Source: RGIG4140 sp045632845
GTDB lineage: Bacteria; Pseudomonadota; Alphaproteobacteria; CAAHEQ01; UBA3637
Length of the DNA stretch: 64,000 bases
Assembly (NCBI GenBank): GCA_045632845.1
Contig: JAZQXL010000015.1
Span: forward strand, 62,001-126,000
Direction of reading: 5' to 3'
The position numbers and the translations under genes are program-made. The notes below the pieces were generated by a model, which saw only the letters and a program-made list of their open reading frames with translations, searched no databases and was not told the DNA's origin. Numbering within the stretch: position 1 is the first letter of the stretch; each line of letters begins with the position of its first letter. This document shows, piece after piece, positions 16,877 to 25,019 of this stretch.

Positions 16877-16965
16877 ATGACAAATGAAAAGACACTTTTT
16901 TTTAATATCCGTAGCAATCGCCGAATTTAGTCGGCGGTGTGAGTTTGTGTGTCTTTATTTTTAAA
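16877..16965 (+). ncRNA. Putative small structured RNA, family not recognised
   Basis: After the promoter there is an outer stem AAAGACAC (16888-16895) / GTGTCTTT (16949-16956) enclosing a perfect hairpin CGCCGA (16919-16924) / TCGGCG (16931-16936). The outer stem runs straight into TTTATTTTT, which would work as an intrinsic terminator and yield an RNA of about 85-90 nt. There is no plausible ORF. It could also be the leader of the dipeptidase gene at 17047, because a second hairpin follows. Confidence 0.5.
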
Positions 16966-16987
16966 TCTAAATACTTGAACTTTCACT

Positions 16988-17030
16988 TGCCTCTGACAGA
17001 AATCTTTTCTGAGCAGTAAATTTTTTTTAA
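16988..17030 (+). terminator. Second hairpin and T run before the dipeptidase gene
   Basis: TGC-C-TC ... AGAAA pairs imperfectly with TTTCT-GAGCA and is followed by AAATTTTTTTT. It may terminate the small RNA or act as an attenuator of the gene 17 bp downstream. Confidence 0.4.
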
Positions 17031-17046
17031 TTTAGTTAACATTTAA

Positions 17047-17730
17047 ATGAAAGTTCAAATTATGAAATATAAACATATGGTTGCCGATAAAACGGCTGAA
17101 ATCACTATTCAAGAAACTCAAGAAAACCCAGTACTTTATGAGTTGAATCCTCATAAATACAGTTTTGAGGATAATATTGAATATAAAGCATTGAGACAAA
17201 AAGTCTGTTATATGCTTGAGTTGGCGAGAAAAAAACTGCCTAAAGGGTATCAGTTTCACATTTTTGAGACATATAGAAGCTATGACAAACAGGTGGAATT
17301 TTTTGAAGCAGAAATGAAAAAACTTGCTTTATTAGAGCCTCATCTTTCACAAGAGGAATTGAAAGAAAAAGCAAATATCGGTATTGCAGATCCATATCTT
17401 ATCGGTAGTGGGCACCAAACAGGTGGTGCTGTTGATTTGACTATTTTAGATGCAAAGGGAAAGCCAGTTCAAATGGGGACAGCTTATCGTGAAACTGAAA
17501 ATCCTTTGTGTGCAACAGCTAGTCGAGATGTGGGTGCAACGGTCTTAAAAAACAGATATTTTCTTTGGCAAATTATGCATTCGGTTGGGTTTGTAAATTA
17601 TCCGTTAGAGTGGTGGCATTATAGCTATGGGGAACAAGAATGGGCTGTTCTATGTCAAAAGAAAGCAACCCTTTATAAAGCCCTTAAAAATCCAAAAATA
17701 AACCATTGGAAGGAACGGGAAAGAGATTAA
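17047..17730 (+). CDS. VanX/DdpX-like D-alanyl-D-alanine dipeptidase (peptidase M15)
   Basis: 227 residues. The zinc and catalytic set of the M15D family is complete: Arg77 in FETYRSYDKQ, His123 and Asp130 in GSGHQTGGAVD, and Glu188/His191 in LEWWHYSYG. The family hydrolyses free D-Ala-D-Ala dipeptide, either for wall-component salvage or for glycopeptide tolerance. There is no signal peptide, so it acts in the cytoplasm. There are no vanHA-type neighbours, so a salvage or catabolic role is more likely than resistance. The ribosome site at 17047 is poor; Met6 at 17062 is an alternative start. The gene lies directly behind a structured RNA. Confidence 0.9.
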   Translation: MKVQIMKYKHMVADKTAEITIQETQENPVLYELNPHKYSFEDNIEYKALRQKVCYMLELARKKLPKGYQFHIFETYRSYDKQVEFFEAEMKKLALLEPHLSQEELKEKANIGIADPYLIGSGHQTGGAVDLTILDAKGKPVQMGTAYRETENPLCATASRDVGATVLKNRYFLWQIMHSVGFVNYPLEWWHYSYGEQEWAVLCQKKATLYKALKNPKINHWKERERD

Positions 17731-17771
17731 AAAATACTTAATTTGGCAAGAAGTGATGAAACTCTTTTATT

Positions 17772-18317
17772 TTAAGAAAGGATTTTTATCACTCTTGCTG
17801 GATTTCCATAGGCAAGGGTGCATTCTGGAATGTCTTTTGTAACCTGGCTGCCAGCCCCGATAACAGCGTTATCCCCAATTGTAATACCAGATAAAATCGT
17901 GACATTGGCACCTATCCAAACATTGTTGCCAATTGTGATGGGGGAGGCGCTTTGCCAACCTTCTTTTCTTAAGGTGCTGTCAAGCGGGTGTTCAGCCGTA
18001 TAAATCCCAACATAAGGTCCAATAATGACATTGTCCCCAATTTTTACCTCTGCGCCATCTCCAATTGAAACATGGTGGTTGAAATAGCAATTTGACCCAA
18101 TGGATATGTTTTTGCCATAATCGCAGTTAAAGGGTGTTTCAAACCAAGAATTTTCGCCTAAAGAAGCAAAAAGTTTTGGAAAAAGAGTTTTATGTATTTG
18201 GGGGCGTTCATTTGGAAGGGAAGTGTTAATTTGATAAATGATGTTTTGTGCTTTTTGCTTTAAAAACAAAAGATTATCAGAATTTGCTTTAAAAAGAGGG
18301 GCGTTTTGTTTTGTCAT
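17772..18317 (-). CDS. Maltose/galactoside O-acetyltransferase-like hexapeptide protein
   Basis: 181 residues. An N-terminal helical segment of about 50 residues is followed by left-handed beta-helix hexapeptides (ISIGSNCYFNHHVSIGDGA, VIIGPYVGIYTAEHPLD, ITIGNNVWIGANVTIL, NAVIGAGSQVTKDI), ending in the typical AYGNPARVIK. The His in TAEHP is the catalytic base of the Maa/LacA/NodL group. It transfers acetyl from acetyl-CoA to a sugar hydroxyl in the cytoplasm. It ends the two-gene minus-strand unit with rdgB, whose stop is 4 bp upstream of this start. Confidence 0.9.
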   Translation of the reverse strand: MTKQNAPLFKANSDNLLFLKQKAQNIIYQINTSLPNERPQIHKTLFPKLFASLGENSWFETPFNCDYGKNISIGSNCYFNHHVSIGDGAEVKIGDNVIIGPYVGIYTAEHPLDSTLRKEGWQSASPITIGNNVWIGANVTILSGITIGDNAVIGAGSQVTKDIPECTLAYGNPARVIKILS

Positions 18318-18321
18318 TTAA

Positions 18322-18897
18322 TTACCTTTTATTTTTTTGATACCAGAGGGCAAAATCATCTTTTGCAGTTCCCCAAAAAGAAGCTTCCAACTCTTTGTTG
18401 ATAGCTCTTAATTCGCTTAAGGTTTTTGTTTGGCCATTAGGGATAAAAAACTTGTCATGCCAGCGGCCGAGTTCACCCCTTGGTTCAAAAGAGAGTGTCC
18501 CTTTGCCTCCACCAGAAAAAACAATTGCTTTTTCATTAGGGGCGCAATAGGCAAAGCAGTGTTCAATTCTTGCTTGTCTGTTTTTAATATCTTTGAGCAT
18601 ATTTAGAAATAGATCAATGCCAATTTGTTTATCAAAATAGGCGTTGTATGGTCCGGGGAGTCCGCCTAAGGCATCAATGTAAAGTCCGGTGTCTGATTTA
18701 AGAACAGGATAGCCCAGTTTGTTTGCAGCATACTCAGCACTAAAAGCTGCAACCTCAGCGCAGGTTTTTGCTTGAATTTCAATAAGTTCAAAATCTGGAT
18801 TGACAATTTCAAGTTCAAAACCATATTTTTCTTTGAAAAAATAATTTGCCTCTTGTACTTTGTGAGGATTGGTTGTTAGATAAATAAGTTTTTGCAT
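18322..18897 (-). CDS. rdgB: Ham1/RdgB-like non-canonical purine NTP pyrophosphatase
   Basis: 191 residues. The family start is visible as YLTTNPHKVQEANYFF (the T-x-N-x-x-K substrate motif), with SDTGLYIDALGGLPGPYNAYF in the middle (the D-S/T-G-L metal site) and GTLSFEPRGELGRWHDKFFIPNG near the end. These proteins hydrolyse XTP, ITP or dITP to monophosphates and protect nucleic acids from deaminated purines. The sequence is on the divergent side (PRGELG instead of RGTNGFGYD), so the substrate range may differ. It is followed 4 bp later by the acetyltransferase gene. Confidence 0.85.
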   Translation of the reverse strand: MQKLIYLTTNPHKVQEANYFFKEKYGFELEIVNPDFELIEIQAKTCAEVAAFSAEYAANKLGYPVLKSDTGLYIDALGGLPGPYNAYFDKQIGIDLFLNMLKDIKNRQARIEHCFAYCAPNEKAIVFSGGGKGTLSFEPRGELGRWHDKFFIPNGQTKTLSELRAINKELEASFWGTAKDDFALWYQKNKR

Positions 18898-18928
18898 ATT
18901 AGGCCTTTGAATTTGCTATTAAATATAA

Positions 18929-18965
18929 AACGCTTCCTTATTATAAACTTTAGGAAGCGTTTTTT
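18929..18965 (-). terminator. Hairpin terminator between 18995 and 18897 genes
   Basis: AACGCTTCCT (18929-18938) pairs perfectly with AGGAAGCGTT (18952-18961). T-rich runs lie on both sides, so it can work in either direction and would end the small gene at 18995. Confidence 0.8.
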
Positions 18966-18994
18966 CAATCAAAATAGATTAGTTTAAGCATTAA

Positions 18995-19210
18995 TTATCT
19001 GCCAGCTTGAAATTTGGCAATAAGTGTTTGCAAAGGAATGTCATTTGTTTTTTCTTTTGCGTTTCTGCCAGAAGGAAATCGTTCCTGAAATTCAGGATGC
19101 GCATCTGTTAGTTTTTGATAAATTTCCAATTCGGCAGCATTTTGAATGCCAGATTTAAAGTGTTCTGGATATTTTAAATAAAGTTCAGTGATAGATGAGT
19201 GTGTGGTCAT
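18995..19210 (-). CDS. Small hypothetical protein
   Basis: 71 residues with a consensus AAAGGAGG ribosome site 7 bp before the ATG and a terminator behind it, so it is a real monocistronic gene. The product is soluble and helical (ITELYLKYPEHFKSGIQNAAELEIYQKL) and contains no cysteines, signal or recognisable DNA-binding motif. No function is known. Confidence 0.7.
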   Translation of the reverse strand: MTTHSSITELYLKYPEHFKSGIQNAAELEIYQKLTDAHPEFQERFPSGRNAKEKTNDIPLQTLIAKFQAGR

Positions 19211-19372
19211 GGGAACCTCCTTTATCTATTTTTCATGAATATAATCATTATACACTAAAAATGATAAAAAATCAACAAAAATATAGACGATAAAAATAAC
19301 ATATTGAATTTTAATCTGTTATTTATTTTTTTTGCAAGGGTTTTGTTGTGTAAAAATAAGGGTGATAATCTC

Positions 19373-19402
19373 TTGACAGCTATCTTTTTTATCTGATAGA
19401 AT
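19373..19402 (+). promoter_or_regulatory. Promoter of the DXD sugar transferase gene
   Basis: TTGACA (19373-19378) and TAGAAT (19397-19402) are 18 bp apart, 22 bp before the ATG. Confidence 0.7.
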
Positions 19403-19423
19403 AAAAAAGAGGTGGGAAAAGTT

Positions 19424-20362
19424 ATGAAAAAGAAACTTAAGATTTTTTTGATTTTTATTTGTTTGGGGTTGGCACTTTTGTCATATCAAAAAACAAAAAT
19501 GATACCGATACCTAAAAAAATCCATTATGTATGGTTGGGGGCAAAAGAAGAACCCAAAGTTGTTAAAATGGCAGTTGAACGTTGGAAAAAAATGATGCCT
19601 GATTATGAAATTAAACGATGGGATGAAACCAATTGCAACTTAAATGCCAATGATTTTATAAAAAAAGCTTATAAAGAAAAACGGTGGGATTATGCTTCTG
19701 ATTGGTGTCGTTTGGAAGCATTGTATGAGGAAGGGGGAATTTATTTAGATACGGATATGGTTCTAAATCGTCACTTAGGCGATTTGATGGTTAAGAATTT
19801 GGTTGTAACGTTGGAGAGTAAGGGCCTTTTATCTGGAGGTATTTTTGCAGCTTCACCAAAACATCCATATATCAAACGTGTTAAAGACTATTATCAAAAT
19901 TATGATCGTAAGGATTATGTTTCAATCCCTTGGATACTGCAAGATGAATTTGCTATATACAAAAATTTGAATGATGATTATATTGTATATCCCACAAATG
20001 TATTGATGCTTGATTTTGGTGGGGGAGAGAATTATGCAGAGCATTTGTATGCTTCAGGCACTTTATTTTTTAGAAACTGCAGGCCTTATTATTGGTATTT
20101 TCAGAATGGTTTTTTAAATGAAGAAGCATATTGTATTAAAAATTGTGAAAACACATCACTAGCAGAATATGTGATTTTTCTTGAAAATAATCGTTTTTAT
20201 TTAGTTCGTCAGCAAAATAAAGGGTGCTTTTATGCGGATAATCCAAAAATAGAAGGTGTATATTCGTTAAAAGAGGGGGTTCAAAAGATGCTTATGTTGC
20301 AATATGATAGTGGTAAAAAAGAACAATATTTATGCCAGAAAAATAAGTGTCAGGTTGAATAA
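19424..20362 (+). CDS. Och1/TcdA-type glycosyltransferase with DXD motif
   Basis: 312 residues from the ATG at 19424, which has GAGGTGG upstream; an in-frame GTG 12 bp earlier is part of that ribosome site. An N-terminal hydrophobic segment (IFLIFICLGLALLSY) may anchor it in the membrane. The catalytic region shows IPKKIHYVWLG, then ASDWCRLEALYEEGGIYLDTDM, the Gly_transf_sug signature with a D-x-D for metal and nucleotide-sugar binding. Members transfer sugars to glycans or, in host-associated bacteria, to host proteins. The late part is Cys-rich and Tyr-rich (YYWYFQNGF). Surface glycan synthesis is the default reading, given the UXS gene convergent to it. Confidence 0.85.
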   Translation: MKKKLKIFLIFICLGLALLSYQKTKMIPIPKKIHYVWLGAKEEPKVVKMAVERWKKMMPDYEIKRWDETNCNLNANDFIKKAYKEKRWDYASDWCRLEALYEEGGIYLDTDMVLNRHLGDLMVKNLVVTLESKGLLSGGIFAASPKHPYIKRVKDYYQNYDRKDYVSIPWILQDEFAIYKNLNDDYIVYPTNVLMLDFGGGENYAEHLYASGTLFFRNCRPYYWYFQNGFLNEEAYCIKNCENTSLAEYVIFLENNRFYLVRQQNKGCFYADNPKIEGVYSLKEGVQKMLMLQYDSGKKEQYLCQKNKCQVE

Positions 20363-20371
20363 GTATCATGT

Positions 20372-20412
20372 GAAAAAAATATCCGATTAAAAAAACGGAT
20401 ATTTTTTTTATT
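20372..20412. terminator. Bidirectional terminator between convergent genes
   Basis: AAAAAATATCCG and CGGATATTTTTT form a stem with A/T runs on both flanks, serving both the glycosyltransferase and the epimerase gene. Confidence 0.85.
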
Positions 20413-20425
20413 AAAAGGAATAAAA

Positions 20426-21385
20426 TTATTTTAGTTGGAACAAATCAATCTGTGTTTTGAAATAGTTAATTGTTTTATCCAATCCTTCGCTAAGTTGGAT
20501 TGTAGGTTCCCATCCAAGTTTTGTTTTTGCTAAGGTGATATCAGGGCGGCGTTGGGTTGGGTCATCAGCGGGGAGGTCTTTATGGATCACTTGAGAAGAG
20601 CCGCCAATTTTTTCAACAACCAGATTGGCCAATTCTTTGATGGTAAATTCCCTTGGGTTTCCAATGTTGACTGGGCCTGTAAATCCTTTTTCAGAATTCA
20701 TCATGCGGATGATAACCTCAATTAAATCATCAACATAGCAAAAGGATCTGGTTTGAGAGCCATCTCCATAAATGGTGATATTTTGGCCTGAAAGGGCTTG
20801 ACAGATGAAGTTTGAAATAACTCTGCCATCATTTGGATCCATATTTGGGCCATACGTATTGAAAATGCGAACAACTTTGATATCAACACCTTCGTGTCTA
20901 AAATAATCGAAAAATAAGCTTTCTGCACACCGTTTGCCTTCATCATAACAGGATCGAATGCCGATGGGATTGACATTTCCACGATAAGTTTCAACTTGTG
21001 GGTGAACCAATGGATCTCCGTAAACTTCAGAGGTGGATGTTTGCAAAATGGTGGCCTTGTGTTGTTTTGCAAGGTCAAGCATATTAATGGCGCCTAATAC
21101 ACACGTTTTTGTTGTTTTGATTGAATAACTGCCTTGATAAGCAGGAGGGGAGGCTGGGCAGGCAAGGTTGTAAATTTGATCTAACTTCTCATTAATTGTT
21201 AAAGGATTGATGATATCATGTTCAATAAATGTAAAATGGGGATGGTTCAATAAATCACTCACATTTTGCAGTCTGCCCGTATAATTATTGTCCAGACAAA
21301 TGACTTTGTCCCCATTTTTAATTAATCGGTGGCATAAATTGGAACCTAAAAAGCCCGTTCCACCAGTGACTAATATTGTTTTCAT
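20426..21385 (-). CDS. UDP-glucuronate decarboxylase (UDP-xylose synthase), extended SDR family
   Basis: 319 residues. The Rossmann start is ILVTGGTGFLGSNLC (GxxGxxG), followed by LACPASPPAYQ, TSTSEVYGDPLVHPQ, the active-site YDEGKR (Tyr and Lys of YxxxK) and RIFNTYGPNMDPNDGRVISNF. This set is diagnostic of UXS-type enzymes, which oxidise and decarboxylate UDP-glucuronate to UDP-xylose using bound NAD. The C-terminal FTGPVNIGNPREFTI and RRPDITLAKTKLGWEP also fit. It is cytoplasmic and feeds nucleotide sugar to the surface glycan enzymes nearby. Confidence 0.9.
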   Translation of the reverse strand: MKTILVTGGTGFLGSNLCHRLIKNGDKVICLDNNYTGRLQNVSDLLNHPHFTFIEHDIINPLTINEKLDQIYNLACPASPPAYQGSYSIKTTKTCVLGAINMLDLAKQHKATILQTSTSEVYGDPLVHPQVETYRGNVNPIGIRSCYDEGKRCAESLFFDYFRHEGVDIKVVRIFNTYGPNMDPNDGRVISNFICQALSGQNITIYGDGSQTRSFCYVDDLIEVIIRMMNSEKGFTGPVNIGNPREFTIKELANLVVEKIGGSSQVIHKDLPADDPTQRRPDITLAKTKLGWEPTIQLSEGLDKTINYFKTQIDLFQLK

Positions 21386-21476
21386 CTGATAACTCCTTTA
21401 TTTAAAAATATTAAAAAGTATATTGATGAAAAGCAAGACTTGTCAAGTTAGATTTTTTTTGAAGTATGGGTAAATG

Positions 21477-22550
21477 TTATGCCCTCCGTCCTGTGTTTTG
21501 AGTATTGATAGGGGTTGCTTCATCTGCCCGGGGATTTGTTAAATCATTTTGAGCATTGTTTTTTAAAGTGTTTCCTAAATTGGAAAGCGTGTTTGGTTTT
21601 GTATCTGGTTCATTTTCTTTTAAAGGTGATCCATTTGCTTTTCTTAGTTTGTTAAAATTTTCTTGTTTAAGAAATGGATTTCGATCAATGATTTCTTGAA
21701 TTAAGGTTTCATCAGTTTCTTGTTTTTTTCCTAAAGATGAAAAAAGCTGAGATAATCTATACTTTAACCCTTCTTCAGCAGCCGTTTTGATGAATTGTTG
21801 TGGTTTTATATTTGTTGCTTCTTTTCCTGAGGTAAGTGGTATCGACATATAGTCAGAAATAAATTTTGCCTGTGTTTCTTGTGACGCCATTTGTGCTGCG
21901 AATTGTTTTTGGGCTTCTTTTAATTCTTCAGAGGATAACCCTTGGATTGGTTTAAATTGAAGAAAATTTTTAGGAGCATCTGCTGGTATTTTCCCTGTTT
22001 TAGCATAGTCAAGCCATTTTTTGTAGTTTTGCGTATAGTGTAATCCATAATTTTTATCTTTTTTATCAAATTCATAGGTGATTTGAGAACTGATAGCTTG
22101 TGTTTCAGCATCCATTAGGTATTTGTCTGTAAAAAATGAATCGACATTTTGTAAATCGTGAAAAGTTTCATGTACAAATGTGCTAATGCTTTCAATGCGA
22201 TCTTCTCTTTTGGTGCTGTTCACAAGAACTTTATCAAGCGTGATTTTATCACGAAAGAGAATGGAGTTATATCCACCCATAAAACCTGATTTAGGATTTC
22301 CTTTTTCATCTCTTTTGGCTATGTTTTTTCTGAAATCATAGTGAAAGCTTTCGTTGGCTTGTAGGGCTTGTCGAATAATGCTTCTTGCTGTTGGGCTTTT
22401 GTTGGCATCGTTTAAAATTCTGTTGAAAATTTTAATTTGCTCTTCCTTGTCAACACCTTTTACAAAGACAGTTGAGCGAGAACGAAACTCGTTGAGTTCT
22501 TCTGGTGAAAGAGGGTGGTTTGTTTGTCCTTCAAATAGGTTTGTGGTCAT
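21477..22550 (-). CDS. Putative HExxH zinc metalloprotease, possibly an effector
   Basis: 357 residues with a good GGAGAA site before the ATG. Residues 127-131 are HETFH, a zinc-binding HExxH, and Glu149 in LMDAETQ sits 18 residues after the last His, as in gluzincin peptidases. The preceding stretch SILFRDKITLDKVLVNS looks like the usual edge strands. The rest is polar and helical, with a Thr/Asn-rich disordered tail. No signal peptide or membrane segment. The layout resembles bacterial putative metallopeptidase domains found in host-associated alphaproteobacteria, but I cannot name the family with certainty. Activity is inferred from the motif alone. Confidence 0.65.
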   Translation of the reverse strand: MTTNLFEGQTNHPLSPEELNEFRSRSTVFVKGVDKEEQIKIFNRILNDANKSPTARSIIRQALQANESFHYDFRKNIAKRDEKGNPKSGFMGGYNSILFRDKITLDKVLVNSTKREDRIESISTFVHETFHDLQNVDSFFTDKYLMDAETQAISSQITYEFDKKDKNYGLHYTQNYKKWLDYAKTGKIPADAPKNFLQFKPIQGLSSEELKEAQKQFAAQMASQETQAKFISDYMSIPLTSGKEATNIKPQQFIKTAAEEGLKYRLSQLFSSLGKKQETDETLIQEIIDRNPFLKQENFNKLRKANGSPLKENEPDTKPNTLSNLGNTLKNNAQNDLTNPRADEATPINTQNTGRRA

Positions 22551-22719
22551 ATTCTTCTCCTGTTTTTATAAAGATGTCCCTTTTTTATTATGACATAGTT
22601 TTTTTAATTTGGCTATAATGATAGTATATCTTGTTGAAAAATATATAAAAAATTTGTGTTTTTTTGCGTGATGTTTGAATGTACTTAAGTTATTTTATGG
22701 GGGTAAAAGCGGAAAGTAA

Positions 22720-22845
22720 ATCGGTTGACACCTGATTTATCCCTCACTTTGTTCAAGACCGCCTGCGGCGTCCACGCAGCTAGCGCTTTGTGAGCGAACC
22801 GGCACTTACCCCATGCCGACATCAATCCCATCTTCCCATACCATA
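22720..22845. other. GC-rich island beside tRNA-Leu
   Basis: About 125 bp whose base composition is far more G+C-rich than the surrounding spacers. It contains GCCTGCGGCG and AGCGCTTTGTGAGC and carries an 11-bp match (22795-22805) to the T-arm of the adjacent tRNA (22897-22907). No conserved ORF is evident. It could be a repeat element, a decayed integration site or a tRNA-related remnant. Confidence 0.4.
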
Positions 22846-22876
22846 AAAAAAACACCCTGCAAGAGGGTGCTTTTTT
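22845..22876 (-). terminator. Terminator downstream of tRNA-Leu
   Basis: CACCCT (22853-22858) pairs with AGGGTG (22864-22869), flanked by A and T runs, just past the tRNA 3' end. It can act in both directions. Confidence 0.85.
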
Positions 22877-22877
22877 A

Positions 22878-22966
22878 TGGTGCGGAAAGCCGGAATCGAA
22901 CCGGCACGGGAGCAAAGTCCCAACAGATTTTAAGTCTGTTGCGTCTACCAGTTCCGCCATATCCGC
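22878..22966 (-). tRNA. tRNA-Leu (anticodon TAA), CCA encoded
   Basis: On the minus strand the sequence reads GCGGATA, TG, then the Leu-type D arm GCGGAACTGGTAGACGC. The anticodon arm CAGACTTAAAATCTG has TAA, the variable arm is the long type II form (TTGGGACTTTGCTCCC), and the T arm is GCCGG-TTCGATT-CCGGC. The acceptor 3' strand TTTCCGC pairs except for a U-U at position 6-67. The CCA lies at 22878-22880. Confidence 0.97.
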
Positions 22967-23143
22967 ATTTGAAATATTTTAGCCTTGGTAGCTTCGATAA
23001 GCTGTAGAATATCCTAAAAAAAAATAACAGTCAAGTACTTTTTTAAAAAAAAATAAAAAAAGTTTGTTTTTTTTGAAATAATGCTTGCGAAAGGCTTTTT
23101 AATTATGCTACTTTTCCTTTATATAAATAGGAAGGAGACTGGT

Positions 23144-24274
23144 ATGGATGAATTTGATAAGATTAGAGAACTTTCAGAAGATTTGAGCAATCGTAAAGAG
23201 CCTGTTTTCACTGGGTTTAATCAGCCCAAAGAGCCTTCATTTCATGAGATTGCAGCTATGCGAGAGGCTTTGTTTGAAAAACCACGACAAACCGAGCAGG
23301 TATCTGTTCATAATCAACAAGAGCCTCAAAGGGAGACGGAAAATGTTGAGGGAAGGGAAGTTCAAAATAGGGCTCAATCATTCAATTTTGCTGGCGCTCC
23401 TGAAGAGGAAATTTCTTTTGAACCCTTAACACAAGATACACCAGAAAATGACTTGCCCAATATGCGGTTTCATATCGTTTTTATATCGTTGTTGCTTATT
23501 GCATTGGTATTGTCTTTGGTTGGTTTTTTTATGTTTAGACTGGAAAATGCTGATTCAGATGAAATTGCAACCATTACAGCTTCTCAAGAGGTTGTAAAAG
23601 AAGCTCCAGAACAAGCTGGTGGGATGAATATTCCAGATCAAGATAAGCTGGTGTATAATAGAATTCGTACAGATAGTGTAACAACAAAGGTGGAAAGCTT
23701 GTTCCCAGAACCAGAAAAGCCTGTTTTGCCACAAATTTTGGCGATTGAACAAAATGCGCCAGAAGAAGATTTTGTAAGTATGAATGAAGTTGAGGCGGTT
23801 GATCCTTTGCAAAACGCCGCTGTTCCTGCAGTTGGTATTGAGGGGAGTATCAATGTTGCAAAGGTTGAAGAAGTTGTTTCTCTTCCTCAAATTGAAAAAC
23901 CAAAATTACCACTTCAACCAAAACAAGAAGAAGTTATTGATCAAAAGCCTAAAAAAGAGGTGATCACATTGGCGCCAGTGACTTTGCCAGAAAGTGCCAC
24001 AAAAGTTGAAAAAGTTCCTTTTCAAGAAGGGGTGTGGCGTGTTCAGTTGTTCGCTTCAAACAATAAAGATGCTGTTGAAAAAGCGTGGAAGAGAATTGAG
24101 GTAACACATAACAAATTGCTTTCCAATATGTCATACATCATCAAAAAGGTTGATATTAAAGGGAAGGGCGCATTTTATCGTTTGCAAGTTGGACAGTTCC
24201 CAACACGTGAAATGGCGGATGGTTTGTGTGCAAAACTTAAAGCTAAAAAACAAGATTGTATTCCAACAAAATAA
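23144..24274 (+). CDS. SPOR-domain inner-membrane protein
   Basis: 376 residues from the ATG at 23144, which has GGAAGGAG upstream; the earlier in-frame ATG lacks one. The N-terminal 110 residues are cytoplasmic and polar, followed by one membrane helix near residues 108-132 (FHIVFISLLLIALVLSLVGFF), a long Pro/Glu/Val-rich periplasmic linker, and a C-terminal SPOR domain (VWRVQLFASNNKDAVEKAW ... FYRLQVGQFPTREMADGLC). SPOR domains bind denuded septal peptidoglycan, so the protein likely localises to the division site. The next gene starts 11 bp downstream and is probably co-transcribed. Confidence 0.9.
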   Translation: MDEFDKIRELSEDLSNRKEPVFTGFNQPKEPSFHEIAAMREALFEKPRQTEQVSVHNQQEPQRETENVEGREVQNRAQSFNFAGAPEEEISFEPLTQDTPENDLPNMRFHIVFISLLLIALVLSLVGFFMFRLENADSDEIATITASQEVVKEAPEQAGGMNIPDQDKLVYNRIRTDSVTTKVESLFPEPEKPVLPQILAIEQNAPEEDFVSMNEVEAVDPLQNAAVPAVGIEGSINVAKVEEVVSLPQIEKPKLPLQPKQEEVIDQKPKKEVITLAPVTLPESATKVEKVPFQEGVWRVQLFASNNKDAVEKAWKRIEVTHNKLLSNMSYIIKKVDIKGKGAFYRLQVGQFPTREMADGLCAKLKAKKQDCIPTK

Positions 24275-24285
24275 AGGGGGTTCTT

Positions 24286-24957
24286 GTGACAGCAAGTGAA
24301 ATGATTTATACAGTTACAACCTGGGCAATCCCTCTGTTGCTATCTATTATTGTTCATGAAGTAGCGCATGGATATGTGGCTTTGTGGTTGGGTGATCAAA
24401 CGGCAAAAGATGCTAAACGGTTGACATTGAATCCTTGGGCGCATGTGGATATTGTGGGCACCATTATTTTGCCAGCAATGTTATTCCTTTCCAAAGCACC
24501 ATTTTTGATTGGGTGGGCAAAACCTGTTCCTGTTACCTATGGAAATTTGAACAATCCAAACAAAGATATGGGTTTGGTGGCGCTTGCAGGGCCTGTGTCA
24601 AATGTTTTGTTAGCGATTGTTTTTGTTTTGATTGGAAAGGGAGCGCTTAATGTTTTTGAATATGGTTCCCCTTCAGCTAATTGGGTGATGGAAAATGTGC
24701 ATAACGGGGTTGTTTTTTCCTTGGTTTTGGCTGCATTTAATTTAATACCTATTTTGCCTTTAGATGGTGGGCGGATTTTGTTATCTTTATTGCCGATTAA
24801 ATATGCGATTAAATATCAACGATTTGAGCCTTATGGGATGTTTATTCTCTTGGGGATTATTTTTGTTCCTTCTTTAGTGGGTATCAATTTGGTTGGCTGG
24901 TTTTTGGGGACTTTGTTCCCTTATTTATATAAATTTGTGATGATAATTACAAGTTAA
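24286..24957 (+). CDS. Site-2-protease-type (M50) membrane metallopeptidase
   Basis: 223 residues from the GTG at 24286, chosen because AAAGGGGG lies 6 bp upstream. The zinc motif HEVAH is in the first helix (IIVHEVAHGYVALWLGD), and the third ligand is in NLIPILPLDGGR near residue 160. The RLTLNPWAHVDIVGTIILPA segment is typical of the short, PDZ-less M50 subgroup common next to trpS or scpA in other bacteria. These proteins cut substrates inside the membrane; the substrate here is unknown. It is co-directional with the SPOR gene. Confidence 0.9.
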   Translation: MTASEMIYTVTTWAIPLLLSIIVHEVAHGYVALWLGDQTAKDAKRLTLNPWAHVDIVGTIILPAMLFLSKAPFLIGWAKPVPVTYGNLNNPNKDMGLVALAGPVSNVLLAIVFVLIGKGALNVFEYGSPSANWVMENVHNGVVFSLVLAAFNLIPILPLDGGRILLSLLPIKYAIKYQRFEPYGMFILLGIIFVPSLVGINLVGWFLGTLFPYLYKFVMIITS

Positions 24958-24972
24958 TAAGGGTAGGGATGA

Positions 24973-25010
24973 TAAAAACAACAGGAGATTTTCATCCCCT
25001 GTTGTTTTTT
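24973..25010. terminator. Bidirectional terminator
   Basis: AACAACAGG and CCTGTTGTT form a stem with flanking A and T runs, between the M50 gene and the convergent metK. Confidence 0.85.
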
Positions 25011-25019
25011 GTGTGGTCA

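Noticed and set aside
16842..17046. Known metabolite riboswitch before the dipeptidase gene.
   Set aside because: None of the consensus elements of TPP, preQ1, fluoride or glycine riboswitches can be found.
22685..22960. Minus-strand ORF through the tRNA-Leu gene.
   Set aside because: It overlaps the tRNA and GC-rich segment; the reading frame is a by-product of their composition.
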